DNA of 64,000 nucleotides from Teratosphaeria epicoccoides (GCA_021401465.1 JADDMT010000090.1:1-64000); one strand, 5' to 3'. Counted from the first letter of the stretch, positions 23,819 to 35,527 are shown. The notes: a model not told the origin generated them from the letters alone. Numbers and translations are program-made.

Positions 23819-25113
23819 ATGTCGACGAATCTGACCCTAGACCTAGAGCTAGCGATTAGTGTAGGTTCTAAGCACGCTGAGTTTGCGGCCGACTACGTCC
23901 GCGATACTATCTAGGCATCAGAAGCCGCCGTCGCGCTACAGAAGGCATATCCGGACTTCGATGCCTACGAGGATCTCGTTAACTACGCCCCTTAGGTAGA
24001 GTATCGAGCTAGGCACAAGGTACTCGACGTTGCATGTAGTAGTAGCCTGATTAGGCTCCTAGCGAGTGCAAAGCTAGCTACGCTAGATAGTGTATACTTC
24101 CTAGACTTCTATGCTAAGATGCTAGATAAGAGCTAGTAGTATGTGTTATAGCTAGGCCTTAGAGGTAATACTGTTACTAACTAATCTTTAGTACTATGCG
24201 GGACTACTAGGGAAGCGTGGACTTGTAGCGCTTTATCTAGGCGAGGCTCGGTCGCACCCCTACAGCTAGCATCAAGCAGGCTGCTAGATGCCCTAACAGC
24301 TTTTAGATAGTATTTGCAAAGGGCGTGCTAGAGATGTTCAAGCTACGGGTCTATTCGGGGCTAATCCGCTAGCTGCGCGAGCTAGTCAGTGACAACGGCT
24401 AGCTGATCTTAGATTAGAAGGAGCCTGCTCTTAGCTAGCAGCTACTCTTATACCGACTAAGCGAGGCTACTTCTATAGCCTATCGAGAGTACACTATAAG
24501 AGACTAGGCCTTATTACTATCGCGTATTCAGAATGTTTAGCACCCTACCCTACTAAGTCCTGGCTTTAACCGTCTAATCACGTAGTACACCATAATCGCT
24601 AGCTAGGACGAATTAGCGAGGGCGCGGAGATCTATGCTTGCTTTCTTCGCTAAGCCTAGTATAGTAAGTAAGATGTCTCTCTACGCAGACTTTCTGACCT
24701 ACTACCCGATAGATTAGTTAACTGCTCTCTACGGCTTATTCGTTAAGCGAGTAAGAACCTGTGTCAGCTATCTAACCGCGGCGTTAGAGGTCAAAGTCGA
24801 CATAGCGCGGCGTAAATAGCTTAATGGCAAGATCAGTAGTACTACTCCTAGGCAGAGGGGTTTCTAGGTCGAGCTCTTATACACTCTCCTCATCAAGCCC
24901 ATAGTTACGATATCTCTTAATCAAGTCAAACGGGAATTGTCGCGTATAGAGAGACGTGCGCTAGAACGACAGGTAGCGAAGGCTCTATAGAAAGGGCAGT
25001 AAATATGCGAGGTAGATAAGCTAGCTAGCTGCCTAGACGCTAGCTAGCAGAGAGATGTGCATGCGATAAGAGACTTTTGGCTAGTAGCACTAACTACTAA
25101 TCCTGCGGCATGA
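23819..25113 (+). pseudogene. Element D gene 2: 413-codon unrecognised protein with one intron
   Basis: ATG at 23819 ('MSTNLTLDLELAISVG') to TGA at 25111-25113. Exon 1 (23819-24138) and exon 2 (24192-25113) are in different frames. The join across a GTATGT...CTAAC...TTTAG intron of 53 bp restores the frame exactly. Internal stops are TAG or TAA. Recognisable stretches include 'RFI.ARLGRTPTASIKQAARCP', 'FAKGVLEMFKLRVYSGLIR' and a helical Arg-rich 'RELSRIERRALERQ'. I do not recognise the family. It is convergent with the transposase gene. Confidence 0.55.
24139..24191 (+). other. Ancestral spliceosomal intron in element D gene 2
   Basis: Begins GTATGT, has CTAAC in 'ttactaactaat' 13-17 bases from the end, and ends TTTAG. 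Removing it joins the upstream frame (phase 2) to the downstream frame. Length is typical of ascomycete introns. Confidence 0.6.
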
Positions 25114-25599
25114 CTAATAAGTAGTTATGCACGTAGGTAGAAGACCTGCTTCTAGCTGTAGCAGGCGGCAATTTATGACTTTCTTGAGAACTTACTAAGC
25201 ATCTACCTCTTAGCGACGTGCCTGCCGTCGAAAAGAAGCTCGCAGCTATCATCGCTAAACACGAGTTTCCCTTTCTCAAGGTTAGTAGCCGCGATTCTGA
25301 CTAATCATACATACATATGCTAACTAGTTTTGTTTCTAGCTTATAGCTAAGCTTCGTAACAAGATCTACGAAGGAGTCATTATGTCGCCTACCCTAATTA
25401 GCATCATGTTTAACTACGGCATAGGTTAGCTAAGTAGCTAAGTCGTCAAGTCTACTAGCGCTAGCTAGAAGAACTGCGTGCTAGGAGCCCTCCTTGTAGC
25501 GTGCTACCTTTATCGAGCTTACTAGTATAGCATTTGTTACACATGTCATAATCGTTTACGTTTGTTTCTCCTCGATTAGTCCTAAGTAGAGCTACTAGC

Positions 25600-28500
25600 G
25601 ACGCCACGCTTAAGCGATAGCGGCCCTTCCTTACTAGTAGCCGCAATATCGCGCTTCTTAGCTATATTTAGGCGATGTAGCTTGTGTTTAGTTGCTACCC
25701 TAGACTCTTGTTCCTCCTAGTCCGTATTATATATGAAGTTGTAGGTCTCAAAGTTAGCAGTGTTGTTAATGTACATGTTACATTAGCCAGAGGTGTCATA
25801 TTTGTCTGTTAGCATAACGTAGATACTATAGTAGACGCTAGTAAGCCCGTAGATGCGGCAACCTTGCAGAGTACCTTCCTATAGGCTAGAACGCATCGCT
25901 ATGATTACTGTCATGCTATGAATATCGTCTGCTCTTCTAGCCGGATCCTTCGGCTAGAACAGGTCTCCGAACACACCTATGTAGGTCAGACGTTTATTAT
26001 GTGCCGGTATTATGTAGTTGTAGCCGTCTACTATGACACGCGATTTCTTGTCTTAGAAGGTTACGACATATAACAGGCGAGCAGGCAGCCGGCCCTCAAA
26101 GGTGACGACTAGGTCGATTTGTCTATTAACGCTAGTAGTCTCGTCTGCAACTAGCGGCACTTCGTACTCCTAGACCTAGAGCTAGTCGTTATAGCAATTG
26201 TCCTGGATTCCTTGCTAGTTCGGGGTATATTTAACGACATCTAGCTTAGTTGCAGATAGATTGTTAGGATCCTTATAATGCATCTTCTAGTACTATATAC
26301 TAGCATAGAAAGATACATCTAAATCGTCGACCTAATCCGGTCTTCCCTCGATCCTGTCAGGATCAAGATACATTGTATTCGACGTCGATGTTGTATTAGA
26401 CGACGCCTAGTACTCTCTAACAAACACTGTAGTAGCATGACAGAAGTAAGGCCCTACCTCTAGCCCTATGTGTGCTACTACATTACTAACTGTCCTCTAT
26501 ATGTCTCTACCTAGTAACGATTAGCTAGATCTTAGCCTTCGCTAGCTAAGGAAGGCTTCGACATCCTTCTGCTCTGTCGGTTAAGGCACTTCGCGCTCCT
26601 AAGCCTCTCGACGTTCGGCCTTAGTCTGCTACTAGAACATTAGGCTAGTATTAAAGAATGTAAGCATAGTAATCTTTCGCTAGAAGTGCTCTATAATTTA
26701 GTCCTCCTATCCGTTCTTCTTGTTAGTTAATTTGAATAGCTTCTTGACGTATTCGACATACTTGTGTTCGAAGTAGCTAGTGTCGAGGTCTAGCGCGTTG
26801 CCGAAGAGCCGTATCATGTCTACATAGTATGTAAGGGCATGAAACTTAGGAAAATTAAAGTGCCCTTGTAGTTTACACACATTATCTACTGTCTTAGGCT
26901 CCTCTACTTACTCTGTCTACGCTTTCTTCTTTCTTAGCTCTCCTTTGCTTATGTGGTACTCCCTAAACTCTTCTTTATACTAGTTACATTAGAATAGGGC
27001 GAGGACTATAAACCGGAGCGTTTCGCTATCATGTGAAGGATATTATGCTAACTAAGAGAAGTCTACTATCGCCCGCAAGAACTAGATGGCGCCATGTGCC
27101 TTAGCCTCTTCTAATAGTAGCATGAAGACTAGGAGCAACTATCGCAGCATACTCTTCTGCTCCTAGCCTATCTATTAGCTTACTGCGGACATCTAGCTAA
27201 ACACCTAGAGGTTCCTAAATGTAGGCACCGCCGCGAAGCGACAGTCGATAATAACATCTAGTTAATAATCTACGATAGTCTTGCCTTTGTTACTCTTTCT
27301 TACTACTTTATGCTAGCCCTCGGCTTATAGGAGTACCGCTCTAGCTCGCTTCGAAGACAGAGGTAGTCGACTCTTAAGCAAATCTCGCGTCTAATCTATG
27401 ACGTACATTAATACGCCCTTGAAGAGTTAGTAGAGCACGTCTACTATTAGCGTCTTGTAGATATTTAGGCTAGGGTACCTAAATGCGAAGTTTGGTAGGT
27501 CGTGCACGTAGCTGCCCTAGTCCTTCTTCGCTGCTCGCTAGAGCATGATTTGTATTTGCGTGTCCTTATGTATCCGCTATAGCGTAACTACTTCGAGGTC
27601 TTCGCGTTTTTCTAGATCGATTATACATATTGTGTAGTAGTAGTTATTCTTTACGCCTATAATCATTACCTGTTCTTAGTAGTCGCTCGCGTATACTGCG
27701 ATATTTAGGAAACATCGCTATGTCTTGCTATCCGCACATAAGACATTAAGGCCCTCGCCTGCAGCGAGCTTAGTAATAGGGTCGAACATTATCTTCATGT
27801 AGTAATAGTATAGCTCGTCCCTAATGCTTCCTTTCCTACCTTTAACTACTAGTAGCATCGCTAGGAGCACGCTACCTAGTCGATAGTTAGAGTTACGAAC
27901 TAATCTAGGCAGGTTGCTAATCGTCAAGTATACTAGCTATGCGATCAGGTTACCTTGATAATTAGTAACCTGTGTCTTGTTACTAGCAAGAATTAGTAGC
28001 ACAATTGTCGCTCTGTCTATTCTAAGCTCTTTCTGTTTGTCCTACTACTAGTCTATAGAGGCTATGTCCTAATAGATCTGCCTAGGCGGGTCATCTAGAG
28101 TCTCGAGGCAATAAGGCGCGTACACGAGATCATTCCTGAAACCCTTGTGCCCTATAAGAAAGCGCATAACGTCTTCGACTTTCTAGTGCCTTAGAGGCAC
28201 CGTCTTAACACTAGAGGTCGACTGTAGAGATTCTAATTCGATGTTCGTAATACTCTACTTTACAATGAATAGTAGTTAGCAGGCACTTACTTCTTAGATC
28301 TTGTCCTTGAGCTCTACGCCTAACCGAAAGCTAAGCAGTTCGTAGATCTTCTGCAGCCGGGGATTCTTGAATAACCGATCGATAGCGTTGCTCGAAATGC
28401 CTTCGTATAAGAGCTAGTATGCAAATACTACATCTGTATTACTTTAAGAAGAAGGTATAGCCCTATTCGTTAAGTTCCTTATCTGTCTGTTTGTTAGACC

Positions 28501-29173
28501 TAGTCAAGGTTATTACTAACTCGGTAGGATTGCGGCTTAATGTACACTTTGATTAGCCTGCCTGCTATAAGACTACCTACGCCGAAAGGTGTCCGCTTGT
28601 ATAGTTACTTGCACCTAGCAGACAACAGCCTACTAGCGCGCATATAGATTAAAGCTAAGCTGTGCTCGCTCGTGACGCCATGTAGCCTACCCGTTTAGCT
28701 GCTATTCTGTCTCTATATCGTCTATCTAGAGATGTGGCGTCTCTTGTGAATGCTACTAGGTCGTCATAGAGACTAAGCGCGTCGATGTTACTGCTGTCAT
28801 CGTTAATTGCCCTAGCTGTCACTGCTATCTCTTTCTCTTACATGTGAGCCTCATTAAACACAGGCTCGACGACTATGACTAGTTCCTCGTTTGCAACATA
28901 CTACCTATCTACTCCTGTAGCATCGTCGACTAATGCCCTCTCCTTATAGGCGAGGACATCGTCTACTGATTAAGTTTCGACTCTGTCATTCGAGTCTAAG
29001 GAGATGTTCAAATCTGACGCGTATTTCTCGTCGGGTCTAAGATCTATAGTGCTCTAATTAATGAAGTACTAAAACTTCGCTACTATGTAGGTAGGAACAT
29101 GCCGGGCATGACTACTATGACCTTTTAATGCCTTGCTGCAGCCTATGTAGTATAGTATACGCTGTGAAGCCAT
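25600..29173 (-). pseudogene. Element D gene 3: Plavaka-family transposase
   Basis: Minus strand from ATG near 29173 ('MASQRILYYIG'). Diagnostic segments, in order: 'AIDRLFKNPRLQKIYELL' (about 28385), 'DVMRFLIGHKGFRNDLVYAP' (about 28145), 'PPRQIY.DIASID...DKQKELRID' (about 28085), 'SNKTQVTNYQGNLIA.LVYLTI' followed by 'SNLPRLVR' (about 27970-27890), 'FRYPSLNIYKTLIVDVLY.L' (about 27460) and 'FNFPKFHALTYYVDMIRLFG' (about 26850). The 'SDKT.LTN..G...AWPVYLTIGN' and 'FPKFH...HY...I..FG' signatures are characteristic of Plavaka transposases. Stops are at Trp or Gln sites. A frame change near 28560-28640 may be an intron or an indel. The C-terminal limit is approximate. Confidence 0.75.
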
Positions 29174-29970
29174 TATCGACGTAGTATGTTACAAAGGCTA
29201 TAGCGCTCATAGACGCGTTAATCACTATAAATACCTGACCCCTAGAAAGGTACGCGTGCTGCGCAGGTAGCTAATTGCCGCTCGGACGGTTCATCCTATT
29301 AGCCGGCTATGCGTGGTTAGGGTTAGTGTTTAGGTTGATAGAAGAATCGAGTGTTATTAGAGTGTAGTAGTAAAGGAGGGCCTAGAGTAGACGAAAATGG
29401 ATGTGCTAGGAGTATACTAGCGGCAGTTATATTAGCTAACTCATTCTGTTAATCGCAGGTAGTACGAGCGCTATTTTGGCCGGGAATCCTGAATTTTGAG
29501 TAGTTTCATATATAAATCTAAAGTGTATAGTATTCATATGCATAGAGTCATACCCTCTATTACTAGCGGCTTAGATGTGTAGCGTAGACGTAGTAGGAGT
29601 GCCGCTAGTATACTACTAGCAGTCATTATCTGTCGATTGTAAGGGTTTAAAACGTGTAGTAGCGATCTATAGGTCGGACCTTGACGTAGTAGTAGTAGAC
29701 ATACCGCTAGTATACTACTAGCATTTAGTAGTCGTCGAGTACATTTGAACAGACGAGATGATTAGTGTTATGCATATACTCTATCAGATGAGGTACTTGT
29801 GTAGTCGCTATCTGAAACGATACTGCTCGCGCATAACTACTAGCATTACTCTATCACAAGATTGTAGTCAAACCCTAGTTAATCTGTCATCTTACGCTAG
29901 CCTGCGTAGCCTGTATAATCCTATGCCTCTCTACTCGCCCTAATCATCGCGCATGGTATTAATGAAGTCG
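29174..29970. promoter_or_regulatory. Element D spacer with clustered palindromic motif
   Basis: Gap between the 5' end of the transposase gene and the next minus-strand gene. It contains three copies of the GCTAGTATACTACTAGC-type motif (29403-29423, 29604-29620, 29706-29722), so it may be a promoter or a transposase-binding region. No convincing gene; the short frame at 29758-29943 has no recognisable content. Confidence 0.35.
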
Positions 29971-30600
29971 TCACTAGTCTGCTAATAGTTCATAGTCTAC
30001 TCTCCGAATTAGCTCTATAGCGCAACCTAGTAAAATCTCATTGCCTCTGTTAATCGCGCTAACTGCATCAATCTAGTGCGACTAACCCTACTACAGGCTT
30101 GCCTAGTCGACTACTATTTTAAGTTGTCATCTAGTATTATGATAGCGTTAGCAGGTACAAGAGTTACGCTACTCTCAATTTTGTTTACAGTCGATATAAG
30201 CAACCAAGGGTCGTCTTAGTAGCCTTTAACAATAGGATTAGTAGTCACGAAGTCCCCTATAATTATGGCCTTATCTTTCGACCTGTAATCTAGCCCGATG
30301 AATCTAGCTATCTTGTTAAATCTGTCTAGGATGTAACTATTCTCTACTACCTACTAGAGATACTAGTCAAAGTTAGTACATGTTAGGCAAGGAAACGGTT
30401 GCCTTGCGCGCATAGGCTTGAGTATCCTGTTCCTATATGCGTGTCTTAAGTGCCACAATTATTAGGACCCTAGCGTCTAGATCATGCCTGCTACAGATAG
30501 TGTCGTAGCGGACTAGAAGATAGACAATACGGCGTCGCATATATAACGGCTACGGCTATAGTAATAAGGTACGAAAAGCGCGGAAGGGTCTACCGCATCT
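29971..30600 (-). pseudogene. Element D gene 4: possible SNF2/SF2 helicase C-terminal remnant
   Basis: Minus-strand frame ending in TGA at 29971-29973. It reads 'NSYILDRFNKIARFIG', 'KAIIIGDFVTTNPIVKGY', then 'WLLISTVNKIESSVTLVPAN' and 'AIIILDDNLK', followed by 'VVD.ASL..GWSH'. The order (a STV-like motif, then LVPAN, then III.D, then D-Q-A...H when the TAG is read as Gln) resembles helicase motifs V and VI of SNF2-type ATPases. The N-terminal ATPase lobe was not found. Family assignment is tentative. Confidence 0.35.
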
Positions 30601-30797
30601 TTTATCTGAAGTTAGCTAAGAGACTAACGAGTATAAACAACGCGTGTTTCGAGTAATCCTGACATCTGTAATTTAAACAGACATAATACAGGCATAGCCC
30701 GAACGATAAGTGTGCGTGTTTCCTCGACAAGAACCTCTAAGACCTAGCGCGGCACAATTTACAAACCTAAGGCGCTATAATAGCAGAGTATAGGTAT

Positions 30798-31392
30798 GAT
30801 TAAAGTAGGCCTTATACTTTAACACGACGATTACCTACGCCTATACGCTACGTTAGAAGAACGGATAGAGCAGCTTAGCCTACTTGGCCGAATTGCGCGG
30901 TTAATAGCAGCGAAGGAGCGCATGTTCTAGGAAACGAGCGCCTTCTTTAGTAGTAGTAGGGAATTGTAACTTAAATTCCTAGCGACAGTAGAGGCGTTGC
31001 AGACACGAGTAGGGGAGGTTAGTTTTCGGCATCTACTATACAAGATATCGTCAAACTATCGGCGGCGGACAGTCTAGAAGTCGACAATTACCTAGGGTTA
31101 ACATGAAGGTAGTATGGCTGTTATGGTTTAAACGCGGCTAAAAGGCCTTTAGAATAATACGTACAGGATATTCTCTCGCATGTAGAACGAATCTCACTAC
31201 TATATACGTATGATCTACCGCAGAGTAACTACATCCGTTAGGCTGTGTTATACAGGCAGACGTGCTATATAGCGCGGATGTTTCGTAGTACCTATACTAG
31301 CTATCATTGAAAAATCAATGCTAACCGAGGCTAGTTCTACTAGCGGTATTTGAATAGCATACTACTAGTAAGCTAAAAGTACCGCCAGCTAA
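30798..31392 (+). pseudogene. Element D gene 5: short unrecognised frame with coiled-coil start
   Basis: Plus frame from ATG at 30798 ('MIKVGLIL') with a helical segment 'LYATLEERIEQLSLLGRIARL', then 'LATVEALQTRVGEVSFRHLL', an Arg-rich 'SSNYRRRTV', and a tail of 'NNTYRIFSRM.NESHYYIRM'. Stops are mainly TAG or TAA. No family recognised. Confidence 0.4.
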
Positions 31393-31582
31393 TAGGGAAG
31401 CGCAATTTCAGGGGTAGCCGGATTTAGATGACGCTCGCGTGTCGCAAGATACTGTAAACATCGTGTCCCCTCCTTCTTCTGCATTAATAGACGCCACGTA
31501 GCTACATTAGACAGTAACTCGCAGTATGTGCATATTTACATGCTATAGATATTATCCTTTACTAACCTGCTACTAGACCTAC

Positions 31583-33270
31583 ATGACTAAGAAGGATATA
31601 CTACGCTCTGTTCTCTGCCGATCCTTTAAGTCGCGTCCTTCTTTAATTATGCCTTCGAAGAAAGACAGACAACAGAGGTCACGTTCCGCGTCATCTAGCA
31701 GCAGTTCGAATTACGATCTAGCGAATGATTTAGAAGACCTGCTAAGCAACGATAGCGATAGTGTAGACGATAGTAACAAGGAGATAGCTAACTAGGAGCA
31801 TGAGGATTTTATAGTGCCTAAAGCCTATATAAAGGCGACTAATGTAAGAAGCTACCTGCATATAGCGGCTATGCTAACATGCATACAGACGATAACGTAC
31901 TAGTCACGAAGAGACTAGACGCATAAGCGGTCATCCTTACCGCTAAGGCAGAATCGGCCGTACAAGAGGCTTCGGTTATCGTCTTGTAACACGCGACAAG
32001 ATAGTAGCAAACCTAAGAATGACAGGGTAAAGACATAGTAGCTAAGCATCTGTTAAGGCTATTATAATAGCCGACCTACTAATTACAGGAGCGACAGCAA
32101 CAGTTAAAACTACCGTAACAGCGAGTCTCGTAGCCGCTAGGGCGATAGTAGTAGTCAAAGTCAGTCCGGGAGCTAGTCGAGTAGCCATCGAGGCCATAAT
32201 AGTAGCTAGACTACAAACTCCGACTAAGGATACGACTACTCTAGCAGCGAAGATATACGTAGTAGCCCTCCCGTGCATAAAGACAAGTTAATCGAGCCTT
32301 TGCTTGTTAAAGTCCGAGAACTCTTGTAGATAGACGCTTTACAAGGGCAGAAGGGCATTTCTATGCTATACCCTACAGCTCCTACTTACTAGCCGAGTTA
32401 TAAGCATATTACAATTAACTAGTAGCTTATGGCGCGTGATATGCTAGGGATGAAAGGTCGAGTTAGCTTAAGGCTAGACAACGTAGATTTAGATACTATA
32501 AGTACCTGCGTAGGTCCTATAAGGAGGTGCTAATGTTAGGGGCGTAGATAAGGCAGAGGTTACGTTAGTGTCGTAATAACTACACGAATATGGTCAGAGA
32601 AGCTATACTCGCATAGTCTGGCAAGGTAGACAATAAGCAGGGTTTGAAGCACTAGGCTGCAGACATGTTAATAGAAAGCAGATTCGAATGCAAGAACGAA
32701 GAAGAGGTAAGGAGAGAAGGCTTAGATGTCGTCAAAAGCGCTAACATGTTACAGGACTAGAGGTTTCTAAGCCTACTCGTGATCTTTTATATGAAGAAGG
32801 CGTTCTTCTAGTTCAATTAGAAACTAGCATGGAATCCTTTAGAGTTACGCGAGGTAAACGCTTTCATGTTAAACAGCGTGTATGCTACTATTACATACCT
32901 ACTAGCCTAGATCAGAAATGGCCCTTCGGAGTTCAAGACAAAGGCTAGCAAGACGAGATAGGTTCTAGTTAGCGGTGTTAATATCGATGATATCTTCGAG
33001 GGGAAGAAGAAGTATTAGGAAGAGCTTAATGCCGACAGACAGGAGGTCATCATAGCGACTATCACAGCACGTATATTAGGGGGGGAGGACGAAGGCAAGA
33101 CAGCACTACTAGTGTAGGCGGCGCTACCTATTAAGAAGGATTGCGGCATAACAGGCTTAGAGAGGGAATACGAGGACTTGCAGAGGCAAAAGGCGCTACG
33201 CAAGAATAGTACAGGGGAGACATCGTTGAGAGGGCCTATGCTAACTTCTGCTAGGTTATACGCAATTGTT
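31583..33270 (+). pseudogene. Element D gene 6: large Ser/Asp-rich protein with charged C-terminal domain
   Basis: Plus frame from ATG at 31583 (a second ATG at 31649, 'MPSKKDRQQRSRS', is an alternative start). The N-terminus is rich in Ser, Arg and Asp ('SASSSSSSNYDLANDLEDLL'), followed by a long Ser/Asn/Tyr-rich stretch (about 32040-32270). Then come 'DMLGMKGRVSLRLDNVD' and, after a frame change near 32520-32550, 'LIESRFECKNEEEVRREGLD', 'AFMLNSVYATITYLLA' and 'GLEREYEDLQRQKALRKN'. The function is not recognised. Confidence 0.45.
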
Positions 33271-34938
33271 AGGTTAGCGTAGTGTCAGGCCGACACAACG
33301 ATCAAGCTAGGCCTTAATGTTATTAATAGTAGGCGTTTGCAAGCATGTAGCGGATGTTTAAGCAGACACTAACAGAGAGAGCGAGAGCCATAATAGCGGA
33401 AGGGCAAATGTTAGTAACCATAGTAGTAAGGCAAGCAATTATGACAGTGACGACTAGCCGATGCAGGGACTAGAGGAGCTATTGTCGCGGGACACCCTAC
33501 ATAACGGTGTCGTGACAACAAGGTTAGTTTCTTGTCTAACATCACGGCCATGATTGCTAACATGTACTTGTCTAGTGTAAAAGCTACTATAGTTAATAAG
33601 CCCTAACCTAGACACACGCAAGATGAAAGGTTAGTAGCCTTGGCGCGTCGTGAGGGCTAGCCATCGCTAACGAGGCGGAAGTAGTAAGAGGCCTAAGCTA
33701 CAGAGTAGGCGGTTAATCGTGACTAGTGTAGACAAGCGGTATAGGTAAGGGGACTCATGTATCGACTGAACTGTGCTAATAACAGATAAACGCTAGCGCG
33801 GCTCTAGCGAGAGGCGAAACGCAAAGACTTACTAACACACAGTAAGTGCGATTATTGACTCTACGCATTAGCGTAGTTAATGACAATAGCTATAGGACAC
33901 GAAGCTTAACCGCAAAGGACAAAGACTAAGGCGACAGTAGGAGCTAAGCTTTACTAGAGGCAGAGGCAAAAAATGCTAGGTAAGTGTGCTAGTAGTATAC
34001 TAGCGTTATGCTACTAACATACTACTAGCACTTCGATATTAATAGGAGGTGCTAGCGGTAGTTTAGTAGCTACGTAGTATACATTAGCTAACGATTATGA
34101 TGTAGCATAGCATGCGCTCTACTTAATTAGTATGATCTTATAAGCAACTAGTTAAACGTTGTAGAGAAGGTAGAGGATGCGCTCGACGACTCTAAGTTAA
34201 GGGATAGTCAGTTATAGTAGCACACTACATTCACGGACTCGACCTTGTCAGAGCAGATTAAGGGCTATAGCGACAAGGTCTTTAATAATGCGACCTTTAA
34301 GAAGCTACAAGAGGGGCGAAATAGTAGCGCTTTAGGAAAGTCGGTAGTAGTAAAGGTAAGCTAGTAGAACGGAATAGAGGATAAGGGCGAGTAGAAGATT
34401 CATGTGTAAGGGCTAATACAGGATGTGTAGATAGTATGTAGTAGCTATGCATTTGTTACTAGCTATACTAATTAAGGTCTTTAGGCGTAAGGCGCAAGTT
34501 AGATATAGCACCTTGCTTGAATTCAAGAGGCGTCGTAAGAGCTACGTTTAAGCTATATATGTGTTTAGTGTTAGCAAATCTACTTAATTCGCATTATACG
34601 TCAGGTCTAGTATAAATAGTAAAAGAGCACGGTATGACAACAACAAGATGTATAGTATTAACTAAAATCATGACTTTAACATCTATTACATGCAAATTGT
34701 TTTGATTCGAGTAGCTCGGCTTGCATGCCCAAGCTACTTGCCGCTAGTATACTGCTAGTAGTAAGTTACTTACTAGTAGCACTCTTACACTATGAGCTAC
34801 TCGCGTCTGCGACACAAGTAGCTCAGGAGGGGCCGAGTTTCTTAGGGGTACATACGAGCAGGCCAAGTCAGACAAGTAGGTAAGTAAGCTAAGTAACACA
34901 AGTTACTCGGTCTACTTAGGGCCTTGGTTTTTGAGACG
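33271..34938. other. Right flank and right end of element D
   Basis: No frame I can support. It holds the palindromic motif at 33988-34004 and 34743-34758, further 'tactagtagcac' copies, the subterminal 'tactcggtctacttaggg' (about 34904-34922) and the right inverted repeat ending at 34938. Confidence 0.45.
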
Positions 34939-35139
34939 TAGGAGCGCGCTCCTAATGTTTCAAGTAATATGCATAGAGCATCCGCACATATTCGACTAAC
35001 CCTAAGGTTCTATAACATATGTTATGTAGGCTATCTACCTGTTTACTCTTACGCGGTATAAGCGTGCTATGTCCTATACCCTGTATTCTACATACACTAC
35101 TTAGTAAGGCTAGGGACATCCTTATAGGAGGAGGGGCAG
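34939..35139 (+). mobile_element. Element A, right segment before its 3' LTR
   Basis: Starts 'taggagcgcgctcct' and aligns with 19478-19921 of element C, with an internal deletion (the C sequence between about 19560 and 19800 is missing). It ends with the purine tract 'ataggaggaggggcag'. Confidence 0.75.
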
Positions 35140-35527
35140 TAATACGGTTAATACTAGGGGGCTATTAGAGCCGCGTAGGTTCCGATGCCTGCTCTTAGCA
35201 TGTAGTAACCCTACTACATATAGCAAGGGGGTCCTTTATACATACGTTAGCTTATATGTTATCTAAGTAGAATTAATGCCTAACGTAGGATGCCCCTACA
35301 TCGCTAACCCTATAGTACCCCTGCAGGGGCTTCCTGACCCTATAGTACCCCTACAGGGTTAGGCTTAGACATGCTTTCCCTAATTAAGGGATGTTAGGGG
35401 TTATAAGTACCTCTAGCGCTACCTCTGTAATAAGCAGAAAGCAGCGCTGTCTTGTACCTATTAAAAGGTCGAATTACTCTGTTATACTACAAGATATTTT
35501 CATATTATATAGCATACATCTATATTA
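35140..35527 (+). repeat. 3' LTR of element A (388 bp, long form)
   Basis: Starts TAATACGG and ends TCTATATTA. It is 28 bp longer than the LTRs of C because the segment 'ccctatagtacccctgcaggggcttcct' is followed by a second 'ccctatagtacccct'. To the right is an inverted family-1 gag fragment, so A was inserted into another family-1 copy. Confidence 0.8.

Larger units (their letters stand above)
21213..34938. mobile_element. Element D: 13.7-kb Plavaka-type DNA transposon
   Basis: The ends form inverted repeats: CATCTCGAAAACC on the left, and CGTCTCAAAAACC as the reverse complement on the right. The two differ by two transitions, with further similarity to about 27 bases (shared CCCTAAG.AG). 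The flanking sequence is family-1 element, and comparison with C at about 19465-19490 shows that only TA is duplicated (21211-21212 and 34939-34940). Inside are a Plavaka transposase remnant (minus, 25600-29173) and at least four other decayed genes. A 17-base motif is scattered along it. Plavaka elements belong to the CACTA-like superfamily and are best known from Agaricomycetes. All frames are RIP-damaged. Confidence 0.75.

Noticed and set aside
28250..28310. A 36-bp GTAAGT...CTAAC...TAG segment in the transposase gene as an intron
   Set aside because: Too short, with the branch site almost touching the 5' splice site, and its removal is not needed to keep the frame.
32042..32278. Minus-strand frame rich in Ala/Thr/Val
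   Set aside because: Shadow of the Ser/Asn-rich part of element D gene 6 on the plus strand.
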